Shown here piece after piece: positions 53,053-61,186 of a DNA stretch of 64,000 nucleotides. The notes below the pieces were generated by a model that searched no databases, had not been told where the DNA came from, and saw only the letters and a program-made list of their open reading frames with translations. Both the position numbers and the translations under genes were made by a program. How positions within the stretch are numbered: the stretch's first letter is position 1; every line of letters starts with the position of its first letter. The stretch is taken from contig NZ_BJUB01000001.1 in NCBI RefSeq assembly GCF_007989805.1, positions 186,001-250,000 of the forward strand. The letters run 5' to 3'. The DNA comes from Cellulomonas xylanilytica. Its GTDB lineage: Bacteria > Actinomycetota > Actinomycetes > Actinomycetales > Cellulomonadaceae.

Positions 53053-54234
53053 GTGCGCGTGCTCATCGCCCCCGACAGCTTCGGCTCCAGCCTGACGGCG
53101 GCCGAGGCCGCCGAGACCATCGCCAGTGCCTGGCGGACCACCGCCCCGGACGACGACGTCACCGTGTGCCCGCTCTCGGACGGCGGTCCCGGGTTCCTCG
53201 CCACGCTGCAGTCGGCGCTCGGCGGTGAGCTCGTCCCTGTCAATGTCACCTCGCCGGTCGGTGCGGCGACGCCTGCACTGCTCCTGCTCGTGGGGACGAC
53301 CGTCTACCTCGAGTCGGCGCAGGCGGTCGGCCTCCCGCTCGTCCCGGACGGCCTGCGGGACCCCACCCGCACGTCGAGCCGTGGGGTGGGGGAGCTGCTC
53401 GCCGCTGCGCTCGACGCAGGTGCGCGGCGCGTCGTCGTCGGGCTCGGCGGTTCCGCGACGAACGACGCCGGTGCCGGCGCGCTGGTCGGGCTGGCCCGCG
53501 CGCTCGGGCTGCCCGGACCGGCGGACGTCCTCGCGGCCGGCGGCGGCTCCCTCGGCGACGTGACCGCCGACGACCTCGTCGGGCTGCGCGAGCTGCGCGA
53601 CCGGCTGCGCGGCACCGAGCTCGTCGTCGCCACCGACGTCGACGTCCCGCTGCTGGGTCTGCACGGTGCGAGCGCCGGGTTCGCCGCGCAGAAGGGAGCG
53701 ACGCCCGAGCAGGCGCAGGACCTCGAACGGGCGCTCGGTCACTTCGCGCACGCCGCCACGGCCGCGCTCGGCGACGCAGTGCGCCCGGACCTGCTCGCCG
53801 GCGCCCGTCCGTCGTCGACGGCGTCCCGGCTGACGGCAGCACCGGGCGCCGGTGCGGCCGGCGGGCTGGGCTTCGGGCTCGCCCTGCTCGGCGCCCGGCT
53901 GGTGCCGGGCGCGGCGTTCGTCGCGGACGCCGTCGGCCTGGGCGACCTCATCGCCGACCACGACGTCGTCGTCACCGGGGAGGGCCGGTTCGACTGGCAG
54001 TCCCTGCACGGGAAGGTCGTGTCCGAGGTCGCCTCGCGTGCGCTCGCCCACGCGGTCCCCACCGTCGTCGTCGCGGGGGAGGTGCTCGTCGGGCGCCGGG
54101 AGCTCTCCGCCGCCGGGATCACGGCCGCCTACGCAGTCGGTGAGAGCCCCGACCAGGTGGCTGCCGCGCTCGCCGCTCCCGCGCCGACCCTCGCCGCCCG
54201 CGCCGCCCGCGTCGCGAGAACCTGGTCACGTTGA
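53053..54234 (+). CDS. Glycerate kinase (GlxK/GckA family)
   Basis: 393 residues. Phosphorylates D-glycerate, usually to 2-phosphoglycerate. RVLIAPDSFGSSLTAAEAAE opens the enzyme (the usual DSFKGSL lysine is Gly here), then CPLSDGGPG, VVVGLGGSATNDAG, TDVDVPLLG, AAPGAGAAGGLGFGL and VVTGEGRFDWQSLHGK. GTG 53053 or GTG 53059 could start it. Divergent from nadA with 63 bases between. In other actinobacteria a glycerate kinase homologue also lies near the A-type carrier and ctaC. Confidence 0.93.
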   Translation: MRVLIAPDSFGSSLTAAEAAETIASAWRTTAPDDDVTVCPLSDGGPGFLATLQSALGGELVPVNVTSPVGAATPALLLLVGTTVYLESAQAVGLPLVPDGLRDPTRTSSRGVGELLAAALDAGARRVVVGLGGSATNDAGAGALVGLARALGLPGPADVLAAGGGSLGDVTADDLVGLRELRDRLRGTELVVATDVDVPLLGLHGASAGFAAQKGATPEQAQDLERALGHFAHAATAALGDAVRPDLLAGARPSSTASRLTAAPGAGAAGGLGFGLALLGARLVPGAAFVADAVGLGDLIADHDVVVTGEGRFDWQSLHGKVVSEVASRALAHAVPTVVVAGEVLVGRRELSAAGITAAYAVGESPDQVAAALAAPAPTLAARAARVARTWSR

Positions 54235-54337
54235 GCGGAACCCCGGCGCAGGAGTCGTACCCTGGACGGGAACAACCTCGGGTCCGGTGCTGTTGCCCGT
54301 GGTTGAGCCACGAACCAGCGAGCACCCAGGAGAGACC

Positions 54338-54700
54338 ATGAGCGAGACCACCGCGACGCAGGACGTGACCGAGACGCACGGCGTCCTCCTCACCGACTTC
54401 GCCGCCTCGAAGGTCCGCAGCCTGCTCGAGCAGGAGGGCCGCGACGACCTTCGTCTCCGCGTCGCCGTCCAGCCCGGCGGCTGCTCCGGGCTCATCTACC
54501 AGCTCTACTTCGACGAGCGGGTCCTCGACGGCGACGTCGTCAAGGACTACGACGGTGTCGAGGTCGTCGTCGACCGGATGAGCGTCCCCTACCTCGAGGG
54601 CGCGACGATCGACTTCGCGGACTCGATCGAGAAGCAGGGCTTCACCATCGACAACCCGAACGCCGGCAGCGCGTGCGCGTGCGGCGGCTCGTTCAGCTGA
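54338..54700 (+). CDS. erpA: A-type iron-sulfur cluster carrier (ErpA/HesB-like)
   Basis: 120 residues: LLTDFAASKVRSLLEQEGRDD, then the three cluster cysteines as GGCSGL and SACACGGSF in the canonical CX-CXC arrangement. It receives or delivers Fe-S clusters for proteins such as LipA, NadA and the Rieske protein of this window. ATG 54338 has AGGAG about 6 nt upstream. A strong terminator follows 8 bases after the stop, so it is a single-gene unit; its location beside TusA- and cysteine-desulfurase-like genes suggests sulfur handling. Confidence 0.93.
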   Translation: MSETTATQDVTETHGVLLTDFAASKVRSLLEQEGRDDLRLRVAVQPGGCSGLIYQLYFDERVLDGDVVKDYDGVEVVVDRMSVPYLEGATIDFADSIEKQGFTIDNPNAGSACACGGSFS

Positions 54701-54708
54701 CCTGAGCC

Positions 54709-54746
54709 ACGACGGCCCGGTCTCCCTCGGGAGGCCGGGCCGTCGT
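54709..54746. terminator. Bidirectional terminator between erpA and the TusA-like gene
   Basis: ACGACGGCCCGG pairs perfectly with CCGGGCCGTCGT, with a second CTCC/GGAG stem inside. It lies between two convergent stop codons and just touches the second. Confidence 0.75.
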
Positions 54747-54967
54747 CATGCGCGCGTGCGGACGGTGAGTGCGTGCACGCCGTCGTGCTCCGTCGCACCG
54801 ACCATCTCGTGCCCACGCATGCGGGCCCACGCGGGCACGTCGTGCACCGCCGCGGGGTCGGTGGCCAGCACGGTGAGCTCGGACCCCGGCGGCGCGTCGG
54901 CGGCGGCCCGCGCGAGACGGATCACCGGTGCCGGGCAGCGCAGCCCGCGCGCGTCCACGGTCGTCAC
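54746..54967 (-). CDS. TusA family sulfurtransferase
   Basis: 73 residues: two-layer alpha/beta sandwich with the persulfide-carrying cysteine in VDARGLRCPAPVIRLARA and the sulfur-relay surface around LATDPAAVHDVPAWARMRGH. Receives sulfane sulfur from a cysteine desulfurase and passes it to tRNA thiolation, molybdenum cofactor or Fe-S routes. The GTG start overlaps the stop of the cysteine-desulfurase-like gene as GTGA, so the pair should be made together. Its natural donor would be that neighbour, but the neighbour lacks the PLP lysine. Confidence 0.9.
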   Translation of the reverse strand: MTTVDARGLRCPAPVIRLARAAADAPPGSELTVLATDPAAVHDVPAWARMRGHEMVGATEHDGVHALTVRTRA

Positions 54968-56157
54968 AGCCCGCCGACCCCCCAGGCCTCCCGGACGGCG
55001 GCGACGATCCCGGGCAGCTCGGCCAGGAAGCGCTCGACGTCGGTCGCGGACGTGCCGCGGGGGAGCGCGAGGCGGATGTTCCCGTGCGTCAGAGCTCCCA
55101 TGGCAGCCAGCACGTGGCTCGGCTCCAGCGCGCTCGACGTGCACGCCGAGCCCGAGCCCACCGCGAAGCCGCGCGCGTCCAGGGCCGCCAGGAGCGCCTC
55201 GCCCTCGACGTACAGGCACGAGAACGTCAGGACGTGCGGCAGCCGGTCGACGCCGTGACCGACCACGTCCACGTCCGGGACGTCGCTGGTGACCCGCGTC
55301 CGCACGACGTCGACGAGCCGGCGGCGCGCCGTGTCGTCAGCGGACCTCGTCGCGACCGCCACCTGGAGCGCGACCGCCGCCGCGAGCGCTGCGGGCACGC
55401 TGACCCCGCCGGGGAACCACCGGTCCTCGTCCTCCGGCCAGTCGGGCGAGCGTCGGACGCCGCTCCGCGTCACCAGCACGCCCAGCCCGGACGGGCCGCC
55501 CCAGTCGCCCGCGTCCGCCGCCAGCAGGTCCCACGCGTCGCCGACGTCCACGTGGCCGAGGCTCGACCCTGCGTCCACCAGCAGAGGAACTCCCGCGGCC
55601 CGTGCGGCGTCGTGCACCGGGCCGACGGGCTGCAGGGTGCCCACCTCGCCGTTCGCGTGCTGGAGGGCTGCGAGCGCCACGCCCGGGCGGGCCACCGCGG
55701 CGCAGAGCTCCTGCGCGTCGACCCGGCCGTCCCGGTCGACCGCGACGGTCACGCGGTCCCCGGCGAAGTCCGCCGCGTTCAGCACCGCGGCTCGCTCGAC
55801 GGCGCTGACGACGACCTGCGACCCCGTCCGCCGTCGGCCCCGGACGACCGACCGGACCGCGCCGTGCAGGGACGCGGTGTGCGACGGGGCCAGGTCGACC
55901 TCGGGCGTCCGTGCGCCGACGGACGCGGCGATCGCCTCACGCGCCCCGTCCAGCAGCATCCGCGCCCGACGACCTTCGGCGTGCAGCCGTCGCGGGTCCG
56001 CCCAGCCCTGGTCGAGCGCCTCGAGGAACGCGGTGCGCGCCTCGGGCAGGAGGGGCGCCCGGCCGCCCGCGTCGAGGATCACGCGGGCAGCAGTGGCGTG
56101 CGTCACACGGTCGCCCGCCGCGCTGTCGACGGGATCGTGGTCGGACGGGCTGCTCAC
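54964..56157 (-). CDS. Cysteine-desulfurase-like class V aminotransferase-fold protein lacking the PLP lysine
   Basis: 397 residues with the NifS/IscS fold: ILDAGGRAPLLPEARTAFLEAL, APSHTASLHGAVRSV, LQHANGEVGTLQPVG, and VDAGSSLGHVDVG with the pyridine-nitrogen Asp. The active-site cysteine loop is kept (GSGSACTSSALEPSHVL). The segment that should read SAHK(x)GGPKGxG instead reads DAGDWGGPSGLGVL, so the Schiff-base lysine is Asp. The usual NNE is NGE. It therefore should not catalyse a standard PLP reaction. Coupled to TusA by GTGA. The GTG start follows TACGGT at 6 nt. Confidence 0.85.
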   Translation of the reverse strand: MSSPSDHDPVDSAAGDRVTHATAARVILDAGGRAPLLPEARTAFLEALDQGWADPRRLHAEGRRARMLLDGAREAIAASVGARTPEVDLAPSHTASLHGAVRSVVRGRRRTGSQVVVSAVERAAVLNAADFAGDRVTVAVDRDGRVDAQELCAAVARPGVALAALQHANGEVGTLQPVGPVHDAARAAGVPLLVDAGSSLGHVDVGDAWDLLAADAGDWGGPSGLGVLVTRSGVRRSPDWPEDEDRWFPGGVSVPAALAAAVALQVAVATRSADDTARRRLVDVVRTRVTSDVPDVDVVGHGVDRLPHVLTFSCLYVEGEALLAALDARGFAVGSGSACTSSALEPSHVLAAMGALTHGNIRLALPRGTSATDVERFLAELPGIVAAVREAWGVGGL

Positions 56158-56163
56158 CCGGGC

Positions 56164-56169
56164 ACCGTA
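56164..56169 (-). promoter_or_regulatory. -10 element of the cysteine-desulfurase-like gene (leaderless)
   Basis: TACGGT on the minus strand ends 6 nt before the GTG. Confidence 0.5.
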
Positions 56170-56257
56170 ACCCTCCCGAGGCCGCCATCAGGCGCGGGAC
56201 CACCGGGAACTGCTCCCTCGCGACGGTCGGTCCCGGTGAAGGAGTCGCGGTGTGATG

Positions 56258-56294
56258 GTGCTGACACGGTGTCGTCATCGGGTGTCGTCAGCAC
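56258..56294. promoter_or_regulatory. Inverted and direct repeats upstream of ctaC
   Basis: 8-bp arms GTGCTGAC and GTCAGCAC flank 21 bases that also hold two direct copies of GGTGTCGTCA (56268, 56281) 13 bases apart. They lie directly upstream of the ctaC -10. A regulator site is possible; identity unknown. Confidence 0.35.
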
Positions 56295-56315
56295 GAAAGG
56301 ATCTGGACGGCGCGC

Positions 56316-56321
56316 TAGGCT
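56316..56321 (+). promoter_or_regulatory. Candidate -10 of the ctaC operon
   Basis: TAGGCT lies ~84 bases before the ctaC start, giving a conventional leader. No good -35 hexamer is visible. Confidence 0.4.
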
Positions 56322-56404
56322 GCACAGGTCGAGGACGAAGGTTCCGCACGGCGCCCTCCTGCAATGCGGGGTCGCCGACGGGACGCGAGTGAGAGGTCCC
56401 CCCG

Positions 56405-57286
56405 TTGCACCCGGACACCCCCCGTCGCACGCGGCGACCAGCCGTGCTGCTGGCCGGTCTGCTTGGCGTCGTCGCCGTCGTACTCAGCGGTTGTTCCGCC
56501 GAGGTACAGCGCGGCTGGCTGCCCGGCAACTCCGACGCCGAGATCACCGACCAGACCGGTCGCATCACCAGCCTCTGGGTCGGCTCGTGGATCGCCGCGC
56601 TCCTCGTCGGCCTCATCACCTGGGGACTGATCCTGTGGTGCGTCGCGGTCTACCGGAAGCGCAAGGGTGACGACACGCTGCCCGTTCAGCTGCGGTACCA
56701 CGTGCCCCTCGAGGTCATGTACGTGATCCTGCCGATCATCATGGTCGGGGTGCTCTTCTACTACACCAACCGCGACACCAACGCGATCGTCGACGTCCAG
56801 GGGGACGCGGACGTCCACGTGCAGGCGATCGGCAAGCAGTGGAGCTGGGACTTCAACTACCTCGACGACAACGCCTACGACACCGGCCAGCACGCGCAGG
56901 ACGTCGGCTCCGCCGGCACGGGCGTGCTCCGCGACCAGGTGACGCTCTACCTGCCCGTCAACGAGCGCGTGGAGTTCACTCTCGAGTCCCGCGACGTCAT
57001 CCACTCCTTCTGGGTCCCCGCGTTCCTCTTCAAGCTGGACATGATCCCCGGCAAGACGAACACGTTCCAGGTCACCCCTACCCAGGAGGGCGAGTACCTC
57101 GGCAAGTGCGCCGAGCTCTGCGGCGAGTACCACTCGTCGATGCTGTTCAACGTGAAGGTGGTGTCGCGCGAGGAGTACGACGCGCACATCGAGGAGCTCA
57201 AGGCCAAGGGTCAGGAGGGCTTCCTCGGTCTCGAGTACAGCCGCCAGCAGGACCTGGACAGCACTCCTCAGGAAGGTGAGAACTGA
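56405..57286 (+). CDS. ctaC: Cytochrome c oxidase subunit II
   Basis: 293 residues, aa3-type oxidase subunit carrying the CuA electron-entry site. A lipoprotein-type signal ([12 protein letters not shown], lipidated Cys30) precedes two membrane helices (residues ~58-82 and ~105-125) and an external cupredoxin domain with [24 protein letters not shown] and the CuA loop [12 protein letters not shown]. The start is TTG 56405 with GAGAGG upstream; no better start exists in frame. The stop overlaps the ctaD start as TGATG. It receives electrons from the QcrABC complex, encoded to the right. Confidence 0.96.
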   Translation: MHPDTPRRTRRPAVLLAGLLGVVAVVLSGCSAEVQRGWLPGNSDAEITDQTGRITSLWVGSWIAALLVGLITWGLILWCVAVYRKRKGDDTLPVQLRYHVPLEVMYVILPIIMVGVLFYYTNRDTNAIVDVQGDADVHVQAIGKQWSWDFNYLDDNAYDTGQHAQDVGSAGTGVLRDQVTLYLPVNERVEFTLESRDVIHSFWVPAFLFKLDMIPGKTNTFQVTPTQEGEYLGKCAELCGEYHSSMLFNVKVVSREEYDAHIEELKAKGQEGFLGLEYSRQQDLDSTPQEGEN

Positions 57287-59094
57287 TGGCCGCCGTCGCG
57301 GAGCGCATCCCCGGACTGGCGCCCTCGCGTCAGACCCTCGGCCGCACGGTGATCAAGTGGATCACCTCGACCGACCACAAGACGATCGGCTACCTGTACC
57401 TGATCACGTCGTTCGTCTGGTTCGCCATCGGCGGCATCCTGGCGCTGCTCATCCGCGCCGAGCTGTTCGCGCCGGGCATGGACGTCTTCCAGTCGCGTGA
57501 GCAGTACAACCAGGCCTTCACCATGCACGGCACGATCATGCTGCTGCTGTTCGCGACGCCGCTGTTCGCGGGGTTCGCCAACGTCATCATGCCGCTGCAG
57601 ATCGGCGCGCCCGACGTGGCTTTCCCGCGGCTCAACATGCTCGCGTACTGGATGTTCTTCTTCGGTGGCTCGATCGCCGGCGCGGGGTTCTTCACGCCGC
57701 AGGGTGCCGCATCGTTCGGCTGGTTCGCCTACGCACCGTTGTCGAACACCGTGTACTCGCCAGGGCTCGGCGGTGACCTGTGGGTGTTCGGTCTCGCGCT
57801 CGCCGGCTTCGGCACGATCCTCGGTGCCGTCAACTTCATCACCACGATCGTGACCATGCGGGCGCCCGGCATGACCATGTTCCGGATGCCGATCTTCACC
57901 TGGAACACGCTGGTGACGTCGCTCCTGGTGCTCATGGCGTTCCCGCCGCTGGCCGCCGCCCTGTTCGCGCTCGGCGCGGACCGCAGGCTCGGCGCGCAGG
58001 TGTTCAACCCCGAGAACGGGGGAGCCATCCTGTGGCAGCACCTGTTCTGGTTCTTCGGGCACCCCGAGGTCTACATCATCGCGCTGCCGTTCTTCGGCAT
58101 CATCACCGAGATCCTGCCGGTCTTCAGCCGCAAGCCGATCTTCGGCTACAAGGGCCTGGTGTACGCCACGATCGCGATCGCAGCCCTGTCCGTGACCGTG
58201 TGGGCGCACCACATGTACGTCACCGGCTCGGTGCTGCTGCCGTTCTTCGCGTTCATGACGATGCTCATCGCCGTCCCGACCGGAGTGAAGTTCTTCAACT
58301 GGATCGGCACGATGTGGCGCGGCAAGCTCACGTTCGAGACGCCGATGCTGTGGACGATCGGGTTCCTCGTCACCTTCCTGTTCGGCGGCCTGACGGGCAT
58401 CATCCTGTCCAGCCCGGCGCTCGACTTCCCGCTGTCCGACTCGTACTTCGTCGTGGCGCACTTCCACTACGTCGTCTTCGGCACCGTGGTGTTCGCGATG
58501 TTCGCGGGCTTCTACTTCTGGTGGCCCAAGATGACGGGCCGGATGCTCGACGAGAAGCTCGGCAAGATCCACTTCTGGATGCTGTTCATCGGCTTCCACA
58601 CCACGTTCCTCATCCAGCACTGGCTGGGCGTCAAGGGCATGCCCCGTCGGTACGCGGACTACTCGCCGGACGACGGCTTCACGTGGATGAACCAGCTGTC
58701 CACCGTCGGTGCCGTCATCCTCGCCGCATCGACGCTGCCGTTCCTCTGGAACGTCTACACGACGTGGCGCAACGCACCCCTCGTCACGGTGGACGACCCG
58801 TGGGGCTACGGTGCGTCCCTCGAGTGGGCCACCAGCTGCCCGCCGCCGCGGCACAACTTCACGTCGCTGCCCCGCATCCGCTCGGAGCGCCCCGCGTTCG
58901 ACCTGCACCACCCCGAGGTCGCCGCCATGGACTACGTGGAGCCGAACCCCGGACCGCTGGACTGGGAGGCGGACCGTCGGGGCGAGAGCGAGGTCGCGGC
59001 CGACCGCGTCGTCAACGACAAGGGTGAGCAGGAGCAGTCGTCGGCGACGATCGTCGAGGAGCGCCCGGGCACCGACGAGGAGGGCACCCGATGA
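57286..59094 (+). CDS. ctaD: Cytochrome c oxidase subunit I
   Basis: 602 residues, twelve membrane helices; the heme a/heme a3-CuB catalytic subunit that reduces oxygen and pumps protons. Heme a ligands are His in [13 protein letters not shown] and HFHYVVFG; CuB histidines are in [14 protein letters not shown] (with the Tyr crosslink partner) and [10 protein letters not shown]. The C-terminal ~80 residues are an acidic cytoplasmic tail seen in actinobacteria. Cotranscribed with ctaC (TGATG) and ctaF (ATGA). Confidence 0.98.
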   Translation: MAAVAERIPGLAPSRQTLGRTVIKWITSTDHKTIGYLYLITSFVWFAIGGILALLIRAELFAPGMDVFQSREQYNQAFTMHGTIMLLLFATPLFAGFANVIMPLQIGAPDVAFPRLNMLAYWMFFFGGSIAGAGFFTPQGAASFGWFAYAPLSNTVYSPGLGGDLWVFGLALAGFGTILGAVNFITTIVTMRAPGMTMFRMPIFTWNTLVTSLLVLMAFPPLAAALFALGADRRLGAQVFNPENGGAILWQHLFWFFGHPEVYIIALPFFGIITEILPVFSRKPIFGYKGLVYATIAIAALSVTVWAHHMYVTGSVLLPFFAFMTMLIAVPTGVKFFNWIGTMWRGKLTFETPMLWTIGFLVTFLFGGLTGIILSSPALDFPLSDSYFVVAHFHYVVFGTVVFAMFAGFYFWWPKMTGRMLDEKLGKIHFWMLFIGFHTTFLIQHWLGVKGMPRRYADYSPDDGFTWMNQLSTVGAVILAASTLPFLWNVYTTWRNAPLVTVDDPWGYGASLEWATSCPPPRHNFTSLPRIRSERPAFDLHHPEVAAMDYVEPNPGPLDWEADRRGESEVAADRVVNDKGEQEQSSATIVEERPGTDEEGTR

Positions 59095-59489
59095 AGCTCG
59101 AGACCAAGCTCTTCCTCTACGGCGTGCTCTTCTTCGTCCCTGTCGGACTCATCTACGCCGCGTGGAGCGGTGGCGAGCCGGTCGGCATGATCGGGATCCC
59201 GCTGGTCGGTGGCCTGGTCGGCATGATCGGCGCCTACTTCGCTCTGCTGTCGCGCCGGATCGACGCCCGGCCGGAAGACGATCCGCTGGGCGAGATCGAG
59301 CAGGGCGCCGGGGACCAGGGCGTGTTCAGCCCGTGGAGCTGGTGGCCGCTGGTGCTCGGCATCTCGGGCGCGATCACGTTCGCCGGCCTCGCCATCGGCT
59401 GGTGGCTGTCGTACATCGGCATCGCGCTCGGCGTGATCGGCCTGGTCGGCTGGGTGTTCGAGTTCTCCCGCGGACAGCACGCGCACTGA
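59091..59489 (+). CDS. ctaF: Cytochrome c oxidase subunit IV, actinobacterial type
   Basis: 132 residues with four membrane helices in two hairpins separated by an acidic loop ([17 protein letters not shown]). [20 protein letters not shown] and the ending [11 protein letters not shown] are typical of CtaF, which stabilises the oxidase and its supercomplex with cytochrome bc1. Starts inside the ctaD stop (ATGA) and ends 10 bases before a terminator. ctaE is not in the window; it commonly lies upstream of qcrC, beyond the right edge. Confidence 0.94.
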   Translation: MKLETKLFLYGVLFFVPVGLIYAAWSGGEPVGMIGIPLVGGLVGMIGAYFALLSRRIDARPEDDPLGEIEQGAGDQGVFSPWSWWPLVLGISGAITFAGLAIGWWLSYIGIALGVIGLVGWVFEFSRGQHAH

Positions 59490-59499
59490 CGGACACACC

Positions 59500-59532
59500 G
59501 AGAAACCCCCGCCGACAGGTGGGGGTTTTCTC
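59500..59532 (+). terminator. Rho-independent terminator of the ctaCDF operon
   Basis: GAGAAACCCCC.CC pairs with GG.GGGGGTTTTCTC around GACA. The TTTT lies inside the stem's descending arm, giving a classical intrinsic terminator. Confidence 0.85.
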
Positions 59533-59545
59533 GCGTCCACTGCGC

Positions 59546-59551
59546 TAGCGT
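59546..59551 (+). promoter_or_regulatory. -10 element of the first META lipoprotein gene (leaderless)
   Basis: TAGCGT ends 7 nt before the ATG. Confidence 0.5.
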
Positions 59552-59558
59552 CGCCGGT

Positions 59559-59957
59559 ATGAGGCCTTCGCGTGGATCTGCCGTCCGCACCGTCGTCCTG
59601 GTCGTCGCGGTCGGAGGTGTGCTCGCAGGATGCGCGAGCGACTCCGGCTCGGGCGCCGAGCTCTCGTCGACGGATGTCGCCGGCGAGTGGACCGAGGTCG
59701 ACTCGGACCCGCCGGTCTACCTGGAGCTAGGCGACGACAACGCCCTCAGCGGCAGCGACGGCTGCAACCAGCTCTCGGGCACGTGGGAGGTCGACGGCAC
59801 CGAGGTCGACTTCAGCGACCTGGCGGCGACCATGATGGCGTGCGAGGACGTCGAGACCTGGCTCAACGGTGCCGAGTCGGCCACCATCGACGGCGGCACC
59901 ATGACGGTCCTCGGAGACGGTGACAAGGAGCTGGGCACCTTGGAGAAGTCTGAGTGA
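59559..59957 (+). CDS. META-domain (HslJ-like) lipoprotein
   Basis: 132 residues. The signal peptide ends in a lipobox (GGVLAGC, lipidated Cys25). The single META/HslJ domain shows DVAGEWTEVD, the conserved SGSDGCNQLSGTWEVDG and MMACEDVETWL, where the two Cys are expected to be disulfide-linked. META proteins are outer-surface factors tied to stress or antibiotic tolerance; precise role unknown. Overlaps the following paralogue as GTGA, so the two are cotranslated. Confidence 0.85.
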   Translation: MRPSRGSAVRTVVLVVAVGGVLAGCASDSGSGAELSSTDVAGEWTEVDSDPPVYLELGDDNALSGSDGCNQLSGTWEVDGTEVDFSDLAATMMACEDVETWLNGAESATIDGGTMTVLGDGDKELGTLEKSE

Positions 59958-60340
59958 ACCGATCCCGGCTGACCGCCTCGATCGCGTCGGTCGTCCTCGC
60001 GGGGGCGGCGCTGACGGCATGCGCCGGCGGCACCCCGCAGGGCGCCCCGGTCGAGGACGTCGCCGGCTTGTGGGGCATGCAGGACACCGAGGGCATCGCG
60101 TCCCTGGACCTCGCGGAGGACGGTACGGCGACCGGCACCGACGGGTGCAACCGGATGGTCGGCACGTGGGAGCAGAACGGCACCCAGGTGGCCTTCGGGC
60201 AGTGGACGACCACCCGGATGGCCTGCCAGAGCGTCGACACCTGGCTGTCGCTGTCCGTGAAGGCCACGCTCGAGGGCGACAACCTCATCTTCGCCGACGA
60301 GAACGGCCTCGAGATCGGCACGCTGCAGCCGAACTCCTGA
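59954..60340 (+). CDS. Second META-domain (HslJ-like) lipoprotein
   Basis: 128 residues, clearly paralogous to the preceding gene: lipobox ALTAC (Cys23), DVAGLWGMQD, GTDGCNRMVGTWEQNG and RMACQSVDTWL, ending GLEIGTLQPNS versus GDKELGTLEKSE. The GTG start overlaps the first gene's stop. The two have diverged well in the core, indicating an old tandem duplication and possibly different ligands. A long hairpin terminator follows. Confidence 0.85.
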   Translation: MNRSRLTASIASVVLAGAALTACAGGTPQGAPVEDVAGLWGMQDTEGIASLDLAEDGTATGTDGCNRMVGTWEQNGTQVAFGQWTTTRMACQSVDTWLSLSVKATLEGDNLIFADENGLEIGTLQPNS

Positions 60341-60391
60341 TCTCGTCGCCCCGGAGAGCCCCGGGATCGGTGCGCAAATGCGCCTCTGACG

Positions 60392-60433
60392 CGCCTGAGG
60401 GTCGCCTCCCGGCTGGGAGGCGACCCTCAGGCG
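60392..60433. terminator. Bidirectional terminator between META genes and sodA
   Basis: A perfect 19-bp stem (CGCCTGAGGGTCGCCTCCC and its complement) with a GGCT loop, extended by TGACG/CGTCA across a 2-base bulge. It lies between convergent genes. Confidence 0.85.
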
Positions 60434-60442
60434 TCAGGACGG

Positions 60443-61069
60443 TCAGACGGGGACGATGAGGCCCGCGGTCTGCGTGCGTGCGCGGTCGAAGCGGGCGGCG
60501 GCGTCAGCCCAGCTGACGATGTTCCACCAGGCCTTGACGTAGTCGGCCTTGACGTTGACGTAGTCGAGGTAGAAGGCGTGCTCCCACATGTCGAGGACGA
60601 CGACGGGCACGAGGCCGAGCGCGATGTTGCTCTGCTGGTCGTAGAGCTGGACGATCACGAGCTTCTGGCCGATCGAGTCCCACGCGAGGATGGACCAGCC
60701 GGAGCCCTGGATGCCGATGGCGTTGGCGGCGAAGTGCTTCTGGAACGCCTCGAACGAGCCGAAGAACTCGTCGATCGCAGCACCCAGCTCGCCGGTCGGC
60801 TTGTCGCCGCCGTCGGGGGAGAGGTTCTGCCAGAAGACGGAGTGGTTGACGTGACCGCCGAGGTTGAACGCGAGGTTCTTCTCGTGCAGGTTCACAGCGG
60901 CGAAGTCGTCGGACGCACGGGCGGCCGCCAGCTTCTCGAGCGCGGTGTTCGCGCCCGTCACGTACGCGGCGTGGTGCTTGTCATGGTGCAGCTCCATGAT
61001 CCGGCCCGAGATGTGCGGCTCGAGCGCCGCGTAGTCGTAGGGCAGATCCGGAAGCGAGTAGTCAGCCAT
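60443..61069 (-). CDS. sodA: Superoxide dismutase (Fe/Mn family)
   Basis: 208 residues converting superoxide to hydrogen peroxide and oxygen in the cytoplasm. Metal ligands: His in [11 protein letters not shown], His in [10 protein letters not shown], and Asp/His in [26 protein letters not shown] lies where Fe/Mn discrimination occurs and resembles the Mn or cambialistic actinobacterial type. ATG 61069 has GAGAGG 11 nt upstream; GTG 61081 would be too close to it. A natural partner for the surrounding respiratory genes. Confidence 0.96.
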   Translation of the reverse strand: MADYSLPDLPYDYAALEPHISGRIMELHHDKHHAAYVTGANTALEKLAAARASDDFAAVNLHEKNLAFNLGGHVNHSVFWQNLSPDGGDKPTGELGAAIDEFFGSFEAFQKHFAANAIGIQGSGWSILAWDSIGQKLVIVQLYDQQSNIALGLVPVVVLDMWEHAFYLDYVNVKADYVKAWWNIVSWADAAARFDRARTQTAGLIVPV

Positions 61070-61135
61070 GCGTGAGTACACCTCTCCTGCGTCGGTCTGG
61101 GACCACGTGTCGCGGCCCGCTCTCTACAAAGGAAA

Positions 61136-61166
61136 CGGGCGGCCCGCCGTTACGGCGAGCCGCCCG
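61136..61166 (-). terminator. Terminator of the qcr operon
   Basis: Read on the minus strand, GGGCGGC-CGCCG-like arms (one mismatch, 3-nt loop) are followed by TTTCCTTT, an intrinsic terminator 20 bases past the qcrB stop. Confidence 0.75.
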
Positions 61167-61186
61167 ACTCCACGGTCAACTCTTGC

